Notes under the pieces: model-generated | Told to the model about the DNA's origin: nothing | Databases searched by the model: none | The model's input: only the letters and a program-made list of their open reading frames with translations | Assembly: GCA_028821775.1 (NCBI GenBank) | Contig: JAPKFB010000030.1 | Span: 1 to 56,768 of the forward strand | Direction: 5' to 3' | Length of the DNA stretch: 56,768 bases | Source of the DNA: Roseibacillus sp. | GTDB lineage: Bacteria > Verrucomicrobiota > Verrucomicrobiia > Verrucomicrobiales > Akkermansiaceae | Shown: positions 36,782-45,595 of the stretch, piece by piece | Layout: every line of letters begins with the position of its first letter | How positions within the stretch are numbered: position 1 is the stretch's first letter | Made by a program: the position numbers and the translations under genes

Positions 36782-38275
36782 ATGAAGCCTCGCCTTGTCC
36801 TCGCCCTGTTCTCTCTGGTGGCCCTCTCCCCATATGCGTTGGGCAAGTGGGAACTCTTCGCGATGGATACCGGGACCCGCGACGGGCAGACCAAAACCTA
36901 CGAACAACAAGCGGCCCTCGTGAAGGACCTCGGCTTCGCAGGGATCGGATTCACCGGGAGCAGCAAAATCCCAGAGATGCTCGCCGCGGTGGAACAACAC
37001 GGGCTCGAGTTTTCACCGCTCTACACTGGCCTCCAGGTTTCGCCCGATCAGGTGACGTACCCCGCAACCCTCAAACAGGCCATCACACAGCTTGCCAACC
37101 GCAAGGCCATCGTCTGGCTCTACCTTGGCGGCAAGCGACCAGCCGCTCCTGGCAAGACCGATGCTCCCGTGGTGGCCCAGCTTCGCAGCCTGGCGGAACA
37201 TGCCGCCAAGTCCCAGGTGCGGCTCGCGCTCTATCCCCACGCCGGCGCCTATGCTGATCGCATCCAGGACTGTGTGCGACTGGCCAAGGCAGTCGACCGC
37301 AAAAACCTGGGAGTCACCTTCAATCTTTGCCACTTCCTCAAGGTCGACGGCAAGAATCTGGAACAACGTCTGGAGGAGGCCCTGCCGCACTTGTTCGTGG
37401 TGACCATCAACGGCGCGGACCTCGGCGGCCAGGGATGGGAGACATTGATCCAACCCCTCGACAGTGGCTCCTACGACGTGGCCCAGGTCCTCCGCAAGTT
37501 ACAGGCGCTCAAGTGGGACGGGCCCATCGGTCTCCAACACTACGGAATCAGAGGGGACGCCCGAAAGAATCTGTCTCACTCCATGAAGGGATGGATGGCC
37601 TTGCAGAGTCGCCTCAACAGAGACTTCACCTTCCTGCTCGGCCCCAACGGAAAACTGCGCGCCTTTGAGAAGCCGGGTGACTGGAAGATCATGTCGGATG
37701 TTCGCCTCGACCCGAAGAACCCCAAGCGCTTGATCGGGAAAGAGGGACCAGGCGGTGAGTATCTCAATGGTGACAAGGGTCGAACCGTTCACCTCGTCAC
37801 TGGAGACGGAGAATTCGGCGACGTGGAAGCACATATCGAGTTCATGATCTCAAAGGAATCCAACTCGGGAGTCTACTTCCAGGGACGCTATGAGATCCAG
37901 ATCTACGACAGCCACGGGGTGGCGAAGGACAAGTATCCCGGCCTTGAGTGCGGTGGCATCTATCCCCGCTGGATCAACAACAAGAATATCGAGGGACACA
38001 GCCCCCGCGTGAACGTCTCCAAACCCCCGGGCGAGTGGCAGGAGTTCCACGTCATCTTTCGCGCTCCGCGCTTCAAGGAAGGCCGAAAAATTGCGAACGC
38101 CCGGTTCGAGAAAGTGTGGCACAACGGCCAACTCATTCACGAAAATATCGAGCTGAACGGACCCACTCGAGCCGGAGTTTCCAACAACGAAAAGCCCACC
38201 GGTCCGCTTTTGTTCCAGGGCGACCACGGCCCGATCGCCTACCGCAATTGCTGGGTGGTTGAACTCAGCGAGTAG
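36782..38275 (+). CDS. Secreted TIM-barrel isomerase fused to DUF1080 (3-keto-disaccharide hydrolase-like)
   Basis: The 497-residue protein has a signal peptide (MKPRLVLALFSLVALSPYALG). Residues 22-285 form a sugar phosphate isomerase/epimerase-type TIM barrel (VKDLGFAGIGF, LALYPHAG, LGVTFNLCHFLKVDG, GPIGLQHYG). Residues 300-497 form a DUF1080 concanavalin-like domain with SNSGVYFQGRYEIQIYDS and LLFQGDHGPIAYRN. DUF1080 members have been described as hydrolases of 3-keto-glycosides. The fusion suggests that one protein handles two steps in the breakdown of an oxidised sugar: isomerisation or elimination and hydrolysis. An AAGGGATC precedes the ATG. A stand-alone DUF1080 gene occurs at 45596-46297. 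Confidence 0.88.
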   Translation: MKPRLVLALFSLVALSPYALGKWELFAMDTGTRDGQTKTYEQQAALVKDLGFAGIGFTGSSKIPEMLAAVEQHGLEFSPLYTGLQVSPDQVTYPATLKQAITQLANRKAIVWLYLGGKRPAAPGKTDAPVVAQLRSLAEHAAKSQVRLALYPHAGAYADRIQDCVRLAKAVDRKNLGVTFNLCHFLKVDGKNLEQRLEEALPHLFVVTINGADLGGQGWETLIQPLDSGSYDVAQVLRKLQALKWDGPIGLQHYGIRGDARKNLSHSMKGWMALQSRLNRDFTFLLGPNGKLRAFEKPGDWKIMSDVRLDPKNPKRLIGKEGPGGEYLNGDKGRTVHLVTGDGEFGDVEAHIEFMISKESNSGVYFQGRYEIQIYDSHGVAKDKYPGLECGGIYPRWINNKNIEGHSPRVNVSKPPGEWQEFHVIFRAPRFKEGRKIANARFEKVWHNGQLIHENIELNGPTRAGVSNNEKPTGPLLFQGDHGPIAYRNCWVVELSE

Positions 38276-38374
38276 GACAGGGGCTGAATCCTGCTGCCGG
38301 TCGCTTCGTCGAAGCTGATCGTCATTGATGACCTGACGAGGGCGACCCGAGAGCGCGTGCCGGCTCGGTGAGAA

Positions 38375-39301
38375 TCACAGGCCCACACGATCTTCACGCG
38401 GCACAGTGAGCTTGGCCGCGATAAAGTCGTCGTGCGACAGCTTGAGGGCACCCGCGATCTGGCGGATCTCCTCGATCTCGTCATGGGATGTTCCTTCACA
38501 GGCGTTGGCGATCCGAAAGAGAGTGACGAGAAACTGCTGCCGCTCCTCGTGAGTCGTACAGCTGAAGTAATTGTAAGCCAGGCGTTGAAAATCGAGCGCG
38601 CGGGTCGCGGGTTCAGAGGTAAGGCTCGCCACCAGGGCCGCCACTTCCGGGGTGACTCTCCAGCATTCCGCGATCACCACCGCCATTCCCTGTTGCTCGT
38701 TTTCTGAAATCTCATCGTCGGCCTGCGCGACTCGGGCCATCACACCGGCCGCAAGACAGAGCTTGCGCAGATCCGCCTCAGGAAGATCGACCGTCACTCC
38801 GCCCTCTTTCTCCGCGCGCTTGAATCGGTAGTAGATCGTATTCTCGACGTGATCCTCAATGTTCGCTTCGCGCAGGGAACTGGCTTGAGCGCGCGCCTTG
38901 CGTTGGCCCACCGCAGACTTCATGACCTTCGACAAGAGAGCGAAGAAACTGGTGCTGGCTCCCGCGACGGCGCGCTCCACTTTTGCGAGAAAGGCCGCCT
39001 CTTCCGGAGTGACGTTCCCATCCGCCTCGAAGAGAGCGGTCAGGGTGCTGGTCACGAGAGCTTTCTGTTCGTTGCTGCTGATTCCGGCCACAACGCGCTG
39101 CAAGAGCTCATCGGCCTCTTCCTTCTTCACCGGATGATCCATGTAGATCTCGAGGATCCTCCACTCGTCCTCCGTGAGGTCCACCTTGAAGAGCAGTTCC
39201 TTGAGATCGTTGATCTCTTCGTTGGCAAGATCGCCATCGACCCAAGCGGCTGCGACAGTCAGCCGCGCGAGATCCATCATGAAGTTTTTAGAAGGAGGCA
39301 T
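38375..39301 (-). CDS. Tandem TerB-like domain protein, cytosolic
   Basis: The 308-residue protein contains two TerB-type all-helical domains. The first (residues 8-120) shows AAAWVDGDLANEEINDLKELL and FEADGNVTPEEAAFL, the second (about 185-300) ARVAQADDEISENEQQGM and a closing HDEIEEIRQIAGAL. The acidic loops resemble the metal-binding sites of TerB. TerB proteins belong to a metal-linked stress or membrane-associated system, but no ter partner gene is present here. No signal peptide is visible. It is divergent from the DUF5069 gene, with a pentanucleotide repeat between them. Confidence 0.78.
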   Translation of the reverse strand: MPPSKNFMMDLARLTVAAAWVDGDLANEEINDLKELLFKVDLTEDEWRILEIYMDHPVKKEEADELLQRVVAGISSNEQKALVTSTLTALFEADGNVTPEEAAFLAKVERAVAGASTSFFALLSKVMKSAVGQRKARAQASSLREANIEDHVENTIYYRFKRAEKEGGVTVDLPEADLRKLCLAAGVMARVAQADDEISENEQQGMAVVIAECWRVTPEVAALVASLTSEPATRALDFQRLAYNYFSCTTHEERQQFLVTLFRIANACEGTSHDEIEEIRQIAGALKLSHDDFIAAKLTVPREDRVGL

Positions 39302-39365
39302 CGGGAGCCGCGGAGCGTAAAAAGCGTGACCAGAAATGCAAGCACGGCGCCCTCAATCGCGAGGC

Positions 39366-39395
39366 GGCTCGGCTCGGCTCGGCTCGACTCGGCTC
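39366..39395. repeat. Pentanucleotide tandem repeat, six GGCTC units
   Basis: Six consecutive five-base units occur: four GGCTC, one GACTC, one GGCTC. They lie in the 195-base gap between divergent genes starting at 39301 and 39497. Such a repeat could vary in length and shift promoter spacing, but that was not tested. Confidence 0.8.
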
Positions 39396-39496
39396 CGGAC
39401 CCGCAGACCCGAGAGAGCACGCACATAACTCAACGAGGAGGATCTCCCCGGCAGACTTGACCTTCCCACTCTCGGAAGGACACTCTCTGCCGAACA

Positions 39497-39937
39497 ATGT
39501 CCCCCTCTTCTGACTTCACAATTCCCGACTCCTATCCGAGAAGCCCGCGCGAAACCCTGGCAGGGTATGTCATCGCAGGAAGAACCCTCGACAAGTGCCG
39601 CGCCTCCGTGGACGGCACTCTCGGCGACTACCACTTCGACTGCCCGCTCGATAACTTCTTCTTCAATTTTGCAGGACTCACCCCCGAAGACTTCAAGGAG
39701 TTTGTCGCCACCGGCGCTGACGACGAAGCGGTCGCGCAATGGATCACTGCGAACGCCACCAAATGCGAACCGCGCGAGCTCATTCAGTGGAACAACGACA
39801 TGCGGGGCAAGCGACTCTCCGAAATGCCGATCGAACTCCAGGAGTTCCTCGAAGGATACATTCCTGAAAATCTCCCTCCGAATCGCCCGGTCTACGTTTG
39901 GTTCGATGTCTACGACCTCGAGGAGGGTCGCATGTGA
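39497..39937 (+). CDS. DUF5069 family protein
   Basis: The 146-residue cytosolic protein matches DUF5069, found mainly in Verrucomicrobia and Planctomycetes and uncharacterised. Family landmarks are LAGYVIAGRTLDKCRA near the start, DYHFDCPLDNFFFNF and FVATGADDEAVAQWI in the middle, and a Trp-containing IQWNNDMR segment. No catalytic motif is known. It starts the gene group that continues 34 bases later with the DUF1549/DUF1553 gene, though these are different functional types. Confidence 0.88.
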   Translation: MSPSSDFTIPDSYPRSPRETLAGYVIAGRTLDKCRASVDGTLGDYHFDCPLDNFFFNFAGLTPEDFKEFVATGADDEAVAQWITANATKCEPRELIQWNNDMRGKRLSEMPIELQEFLEGYIPENLPPNRPVYVWFDVYDLEEGRM

Positions 39938-39971
39938 ATCGTGGCGGCGCTTCAGAAGTGCCAGTCCAACC

Positions 39972-42479
39972 ATGAGAGCACTCACCTCAATTCGAACTCG
40001 CCTCGCCCTTCCGGTCGCGGTTCTGCTGTTCGCGCTGCCTGGCAGCGTCCGCGCTGAGCAAGAAATCCCTCACTGGGCCTTCGCTGCACCCACGAGAGAT
40101 GCCCTCCCCATAGGGATCCAGCCCGTTGATCATTTCATCCGTCTCCGATTGAAGGAAGCAGGGCTCAACCCATCACCACGCGCAGCGAAGCACGTGCTCA
40201 TCCGGCGCCTCAGTTTCGATCTGCGCGGTCTGCCCCCCACCCCCGAGGAAGTCCTCCGCTTCCTCACGGACGATGCCCCCGAGGCTTGGCTCAAGTTGGT
40301 GGAGCGATTTCTCGCCTCCCCTCACTTTGGTGAGCGCTTGGGACAGAACTGGCTCGATCTTGCCCGCTACGCGGATACCTCGGGCTATGCCGCAGACCGC
40401 ACCCGCAACATGTGGATCTATCGCGACTGGGTCATCAATGCGTTCAACAGCAACAAGCGCTTCGATCAATTCACAATCGAACAACTCGCCGGCGACCTCC
40501 TGCCTCACTCCGATCTCAATGACAAGATAGCGACCGGCTTTCACCGCAACGCGATGCAGGCCAAGGGAAACAACCCACGCAAGGAGGAGTTTCGCATCAA
40601 GACCGTGGTCGACCGCTTGAAGACCACCGGACGCACCTGGCTGGGCCTCACTTTGGATTGCGCGGAGTGCCATGATCACAAACACGACCCCATCAGCCAA
40701 AAGGAGTATTACCAACTCTTTGCGATCTTCAACAATGTGCCCCATCTCGGAAAGGGCTACGACACTCACGGACCGCTCATGGATTTCTTTTCCCCTGAGG
40801 CAACCAGGAAACGAATCACGATCCAGGAACAGATCGACAAGCTTCGCAAAACTCTTCCCAAGCCGCACTCACCCAGTGACGGGAGCCTGCTCGGGACGTG
40901 GCACAAAGGCGACTTGGCCTCTGACGCACAGGCCTTCAGTATCACGGGCGATCTCACCATTACGGCGATCATCAACACCCGTGAGCCCGTAGCCAACATC
41001 GTTTCGAAGAACGACTGGCGGGGCAAGCAACGCAGCTATCTCTTTGGGATCGGCGCAGAGGGCGAAAAAAGTGGGCCAGAGGGACATCTTTTCGCCTGGA
41101 TTTCCTCTCAGCCGGATCCGTGGACCGGGGTGGAAATCTATGGCAGCACTCCGATCAACGATGGAAAGGAACATCTCGTCGCGCTCGTTTATCACGCCGG
41201 AAAATCCGTCCGCCTCTTCGTCGACGGAGTCGAAGACAAGGCCGCGCGCATCGCCGGATCAGTTCCCGAATCCATCGCAGTGAGCGAACGGCCTCTCGTG
41301 ATCGGAGCGGGCTACAACAATTCAACCAAACCGGACGCCTACCGCTTTCAAGGAGTGCTCCGCGAGGTGCGACTCTACCGAAAGGCGCTCGCCGACCCGG
41401 GCCAGCTGGGACCTGCAACTGTGGAGTTGCAGGCGCTCCAGGATGAACTTGCCAGGTTGAGCCCGAAGCCCCTCCGCATTCCCGTCATGGATGAATTGCC
41501 CAAGCCTCGGGAAACCTACATTCATCTGCGCGGAAACTTCAAAGAGAAAGGTGAACGCGTCTTTCCTGCCGTCCCCTCCATCCTGCCTCCCCTGGCCGCT
41601 GGCAAGACTGCCAATCGGCTCACCTTCGCCAAGTGGCTCATGCATCCCGACCACCCGCTTACCTCCCGGGTGGCAGTCAATTACCTCTGGCAACACTTCT
41701 TCGGCACCGGACTGCTCTCATCCTCCGCGGACTTCGGATCACAGGGCGCCCGTCCCTCGCACCCAACCCTCTTGGATTGGCTGGCGGTCGAGTTTGTGGA
41801 GAACCGTTGGAACCGGAAAGACCTCGTGCGCTTGATCGTTCAATCGGAAACTTACCGGCAATCCTCGATCAGCACTCCTCTTCTCCGCGCGAAGGACTCG
41901 GACAACCGCCTTCTTGCACGCATGTCCCGCCTTCGTCTTCCCGCCGAGCAGATTCGCGACAACGCACTCGCGGTGAGCGGGCTCCTCGTTCCCGAGGTTG
42001 GTGGGCCTCCTGTGTTTCCGGTGCAGCCGAAGGGCCTCTACGAGGAAACAGGCCAGAGCGAGCCCGGAAATTCGAACTTTCACTGGAAGGACTCCGCTGG
42101 AGAGGGCCGCTCTCGCAAATCAATCTACACCTATTGGAAACGCATGTTGCTCCACCCGTCTCTCGCAGCCTTCGACGGACCACCGCGACAAGTCTGCCTC
42201 GCGAAACGCTCGATCACCAACACGCCTCGCCAGGCCCTCGTCACCCTGAATGATCCCATTTTTCACGAGTGCGCCCAGGCCTTTGCGCGGCGCATTACTA
42301 CGGACAGGGAGACCGTCGATACTCGTATTCAATTTGCCTTCGAACTGTGCCTCAGTCGCTCCCCGGATCCCGAGGAACGGAAACAATTCCGCGAATTCGT
42401 GCGGACAGGTGGGGAAGACCGCTGGCTCTCGCTGGCGACCGTTCTCTTGAATCTCGACGAAACTCTCACTCGTGAATAG
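39972..42479 (+). CDS. DUF1549/DUF1553 secreted protein with heme motif and LamG insertion
   Basis: The 835-residue protein has a signal peptide (MRALTSIRTRLALPVAVLLF, cleavage about residue 28). DUF1549 (PSCyt2-associated) occupies 45-235, seen in VLIRRLSFDLRGLPPTPEE and FGERLGQNWLDLARYADT, and carries CAECH at 230-234, the likely heme-binding motif. Residues 305-480 form a LamG-like insertion (TITAIINT, VRLFVDGV). DUF1553 fills 540-820 with NRLTFAKWLMHPDHPLTSR and RLPAEQIRDNALAVSGLL. The usual N-terminal PSCyt1 cytochrome domain is absent. This family nearly always pairs with DUF1501, as here (gene 42676-44070). Start at 39972 chosen for the signal peptide; the frame is open upstream through DUF5069. 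Confidence 0.9.
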   Translation: MRALTSIRTRLALPVAVLLFALPGSVRAEQEIPHWAFAAPTRDALPIGIQPVDHFIRLRLKEAGLNPSPRAAKHVLIRRLSFDLRGLPPTPEEVLRFLTDDAPEAWLKLVERFLASPHFGERLGQNWLDLARYADTSGYAADRTRNMWIYRDWVINAFNSNKRFDQFTIEQLAGDLLPHSDLNDKIATGFHRNAMQAKGNNPRKEEFRIKTVVDRLKTTGRTWLGLTLDCAECHDHKHDPISQKEYYQLFAIFNNVPHLGKGYDTHGPLMDFFSPEATRKRITIQEQIDKLRKTLPKPHSPSDGSLLGTWHKGDLASDAQAFSITGDLTITAIINTREPVANIVSKNDWRGKQRSYLFGIGAEGEKSGPEGHLFAWISSQPDPWTGVEIYGSTPINDGKEHLVALVYHAGKSVRLFVDGVEDKAARIAGSVPESIAVSERPLVIGAGYNNSTKPDAYRFQGVLREVRLYRKALADPGQLGPATVELQALQDELARLSPKPLRIPVMDELPKPRETYIHLRGNFKEKGERVFPAVPSILPPLAAGKTANRLTFAKWLMHPDHPLTSRVAVNYLWQHFFGTGLLSSSADFGSQGARPSHPTLLDWLAVEFVENRWNRKDLVRLIVQSETYRQSSISTPLLRAKDSDNRLLARMSRLRLPAEQIRDNALAVSGLLVPEVGGPPVFPVQPKGLYEETGQSEPGNSNFHWKDSAGEGRSRKSIYTYWKRMLLHPSLAAFDGPPRQVCLAKRSITNTPRQALVTLNDPIFHECAQAFARRITTDRETVDTRIQFAFELCLSRSPDPEERKQFREFVRTGGEDRWLSLATVLLNLDETLTRE

Positions 42480-42675
42480 CTGCGAAAACCTGATTCCTAA
42501 ACCGGGCCCACGATGCCTGCGGGGCCAATTCGAAAAATCAGTTTTGGGAGGACCCTCGCTGAGGGGCGCCTGCCCTTCCCAAGCGCCTGCCTGGTCTTCC
42601 GACCGCACGGCCACGATGGCGCTTGCAGTGCGCACAGGTGCCCTCCCAAATTGAAGGAACACCACCCAGGATCTC

Positions 42676-44070
42676 ATGGATTCTCTCTCGCACCACATCA
42701 CTCGCCGTCAGCTTCTGGGCCGGACTCCGCTCGCACTGGGCTCGGTGGCCTTGGCTTCGCTCGCTCGATCGGAAAGCGCACCCCATTCCGACTTACCGCA
42801 CTCTGCGCCACGTGCCAAACGCGTCATCTCTCTCTTCATGTCGGGCGGACCGTCCCATGTGGACACCTTCGACCCCAAGCCGGTCCTCACCCAGCGCGAC
42901 GGAGAAGAGATGCCCCCGAAGCTCATCAAGAACCACGAGTTTGCGATGATCAAGGAGGCCAGGCCCAAGGTGAAAGGCTCACCCTGGAAATTCCAAAAGT
43001 ACGGACAATGTGGAACGGAGGTTTCCGATCTCTTTCCCCATGTCGGCAGCGTCATCGACGAGATCGCGGTCATCCGCTCGATGCACACCGACTCGTTCAA
43101 CCACGATCCGGCTGTCATGTTCATGAATACCGGGAGCGTGCGCTTTGGACGACCGTCCATGGGGTCGTGGCTCTCCTATGGGCTGGGATCTGAGAACAGC
43201 GACCTCCCCTCCTACATTGTCCTCGTCTCAGGCAAGAACCGGCAACCACTTCTCGACAGCTACTGGGGCTCGGGATTCCTGCCCTCCGAACACCAGGGCG
43301 TCACCTTCCGCACATCGGGAGATCCCGTCTTGCACATCCGCAATCCCGCCGGAGTCACTCAGCGCGAACGCCGTCGCCAGCTCGATCTTCTCAAGTGGAT
43401 GAATCAGCGGCACCACGAGGTGGTCAATGACCCGGAAATTGCCGCCCGCATCGCCCAGTTCGAGCTCGCTTTTCGGATGCAAACAGCAGTTCCCGAACTG
43501 ACCGAAATCGCGAACGAGCCGGAATCCGTGCGCAATTCCTACGGCGCTCAGCCAGGCGTGGCCTCCTTCGCCAACAATTGCCTCCTCGCACGAAAGCTCG
43601 CTGAACGCGGAGTGCGCTTCATCCAGCTCTACGACAAGGGATGGGATTCCCACGGATCGATTTACCAGGACCACGCCGAACGCTGCCAGTCAGTCGACCG
43701 TTCCATTGCGGCCTTGATCAGGGATCTGAAACAACGCGGACTCCTCGACGACACCCTCGTGGTGTGGGGCGGCGAGTTCGGCCGCACCCCGATGTCACAG
43801 GGCAGCGGGGCCAATTCGGGCCGCGATCATCACCCCCACGGCTTCTCGATGTGGCTGGCAGGCGGGGGAATCAGGAGAGGAGTCGTTCATGGAGCAACGG
43901 ATGAATTCGGATACTTCGCCGAGAGCGACAAGGTTCATGTGCACGATCTCCACGCAACCATCCTGCACTGCCTCGGCCTCAAGCATGAGGACTTCACCTT
44001 CCGCCACCAGGGACGGGACTTTCGGCTCACGGACGTGTTCGGCGAGGTGGTGGGTGAGTTGTTGGCCTGA
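42676..44070 (+). CDS. DUF1501 family protein (Tat signal), partner of the DUF1549/DUF1553 protein
   Basis: The 464-residue protein has a twin-arginine signal (TRRQLLGRTPLALG). DUF1501 landmarks are ISLFMSGGPSHVDTFDPKP (residues 50-68), AVIRSMHTDSFNHDPA, RFIQLYDKGWDSHG and VVWGGEFGRTPMSQG, ending in DHHPHGFSMWLAGGG. This is the subtype with metal-binding aspartate and histidine residues arranged as in sulfatase-like phosphatases. It lies 196 bases after the DUF1549/DUF1553 gene, so cotranscription is likely but not certain. Function is unknown; the pair is usually seen as a secreted cytochrome-associated enzyme system. This second copy is clearly different from the DUF1501 at 2770-4359. Confidence 0.93.
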   Translation: MDSLSHHITRRQLLGRTPLALGSVALASLARSESAPHSDLPHSAPRAKRVISLFMSGGPSHVDTFDPKPVLTQRDGEEMPPKLIKNHEFAMIKEARPKVKGSPWKFQKYGQCGTEVSDLFPHVGSVIDEIAVIRSMHTDSFNHDPAVMFMNTGSVRFGRPSMGSWLSYGLGSENSDLPSYIVLVSGKNRQPLLDSYWGSGFLPSEHQGVTFRTSGDPVLHIRNPAGVTQRERRRQLDLLKWMNQRHHEVVNDPEIAARIAQFELAFRMQTAVPELTEIANEPESVRNSYGAQPGVASFANNCLLARKLAERGVRFIQLYDKGWDSHGSIYQDHAERCQSVDRSIAALIRDLKQRGLLDDTLVVWGGEFGRTPMSQGSGANSGRDHHPHGFSMWLAGGGIRRGVVHGATDEFGYFAESDKVHVHDLHATILHCLGLKHEDFTFRHQGRDFRLTDVFGEVVGELLA

Positions 44071-44161
44071 GAATTCCAAACCGAATGAGCGGGCCGGTCC
44101 TCTTCCCAGCGGACGGGAGGCAGAGGAAGGGAAGGCCGTCCTTCTCTCCAGAACCCTGAAC

Positions 44162-45463
44162 TCAGCGCCTTCGCGGTGGATTCAAGACCGCTCGCTGTGC
44201 TTCCGCGGACAATCCGCTGGTCGCGACCCACTGGCGCGCAGCTTCGGCATCACGCCGGAAGAGTTGTTGCCCAGCGCGGGTGAGCGCCCGGTCGCGCACG
44301 CTATCTTGCGCGATGCTGTTGGCCCACTCGATCGCGGCGGCAGGATCACGATAGGACAAACTGCTCACGTAACCGCTGATCGCAGAATCGCGTTGCGGAG
44401 AACGCGGCATGCTTGCAATGCGCTCACCGGCAGCCACCGGATCGCGGCGACTCCATTCACCGTAGGCTGATGTCAGGCCCATCGATTGCCCCCTTCCAGA
44501 CGGAAGCGACTCCAGCCAATCGACCGCTGCCACCGGATTGCGTTCGGCCCACTCGTCACCTACTTCCTCGATCACACGTGCCGCGTAACTCTCTCCCGCA
44601 AATTGCTGCGCCCACGCGGCGGCGGCTTCGGGATCACGGTTCACAAAGTTGTTCGCAACACGATCCATCGCGGCCCCTTTCAATTCTCCGTCGGGCAATC
44701 CTTGCGCCCACAGCGCGGCCTCTTCCGTGCCCATGCTACGCAAAACCTCGCCGGTCACTTCTCCCAGATAATCTCCAGCCCGCCGATCACCCTGGGCGGC
44801 CAGTTCGAAGACAAAATCGGTCGCGAGTCCGGTGTCCCGATCCGCCATACCAGCCACCAAGCTTCGCTTGAGAAGCTCGCGATCGGTCTGCACATCCTCC
44901 GGAAGGTTCTGCAGAAACTGACGCGCTTCATGGGGATTGGCGGCAGCCCATCCCGACATGGTATACGCCAAATCATACTCCTTGGATTTCATGGCATGGC
45001 CGAGGGCCGCGTTCCCATCAAGGCCACCCCAGGCATAGTGAAAATCCCGCCACTGGTCCTTGTCGGGCTTGTTCTCCTTGAGCAACACCAGAATCGACCC
45101 CGCATTCTCCACCGTCAGTGACTCGAGCAATTGCCCGAAGGCCGAACGACGTTCAAGAGGGTTTCCACTCCGGAAAGCCTGATGCGCGATCCCGGCAAGT
45201 TGTTCCTGGGTCAAGGCCGCCCTGAACTCGCCCCCGCCGCTGCGAACCACCCCGCTCCGACCCGCTCGGCCCGAGAGAGGGTTCGATCCTGAACCTGAAC
45301 CTGACGCCCCTTGCGCTCGGGAGCCCGCGCTCTTGCCTGCGGTCCTGCTGCTCAGGTCCCCCGCCGAGGAGGAATTCCCCTTTTCCCGCATGGCGCCAAA
45401 GGCAAACGCCGCCACGGCAACTGCCGCCCAACAACTGTGGCCGATCAAGGAACGTTTTGTCAT
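44162..45463 (-). CDS. Exported alpha-solenoid-like repeat protein
   Basis: The 433-residue protein has an N-terminal membrane anchor or signal (HSCWAAVAVAAFAFGA), a low-complexity Ser/Gly/Arg linker (about 30-75) and then repeated helical units of about 30 residues marked by RDPEAAAAWAQ, RNPVAAVDWLES, RRDPVAAGERIAS and RDPAAAIEWANS. The pattern suggests a HEAT/TPR-like solenoid for protein binding. No enzyme motif is present. The frame is open upstream to 46318 but that part is antisense to the DUF1080 gene. The start at 45463 follows a TAGAAT element by five bases, so the transcript may be leaderless. Confidence 0.75.
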   Translation of the reverse strand: MTKRSLIGHSCWAAVAVAAFAFGAMREKGNSSSAGDLSSRTAGKSAGSRAQGASGSGSGSNPLSGRAGRSGVVRSGGGEFRAALTQEQLAGIAHQAFRSGNPLERRSAFGQLLESLTVENAGSILVLLKENKPDKDQWRDFHYAWGGLDGNAALGHAMKSKEYDLAYTMSGWAAANPHEARQFLQNLPEDVQTDRELLKRSLVAGMADRDTGLATDFVFELAAQGDRRAGDYLGEVTGEVLRSMGTEEAALWAQGLPDGELKGAAMDRVANNFVNRDPEAAAAWAQQFAGESYAARVIEEVGDEWAERNPVAAVDWLESLPSGRGQSMGLTSAYGEWSRRDPVAAGERIASMPRSPQRDSAISGYVSSLSYRDPAAAIEWANSIAQDSVRDRALTRAGQQLFRRDAEAARQWVATSGLSAEAQRAVLNPPRRR

Positions 45464-45468
45464 GCTGC

Positions 45469-45474
45469 ATTCTA
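45469..45474 (-). promoter_or_regulatory. Candidate -10 element (TAGAAT) of the alpha-repeat gene
   Basis: On the minus strand TAGAAT ends five bases before the ATG at 45463. It matches five of six consensus positions. No clear -35 hexamer was found. A start of transcription at or next to the ATG is inferred. Confidence 0.3.
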
Positions 45475-45595
45475 CGCGATCAAACTGCCCCAGCGATCGA
45501 AAAAATCGACCTCTCCAATCGGCGATGGTCGAAAGCAGGCTCCCGGCGCTGAGATTCCCATTGCAGGCCCCAGAAATTTTCGTCAAAAGGGTAAC

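Noticed and set aside
38303..38315. GCTTC-GTC-GAAGC hairpin between convergent genes as a terminator.
   Set aside because: Only five base pairs and no T tract; too weak to call.
39366..39395. The GGCTC repeat as a CRISPR array.
   Set aside because: Units are five bases with no spacers and no cas genes are nearby.
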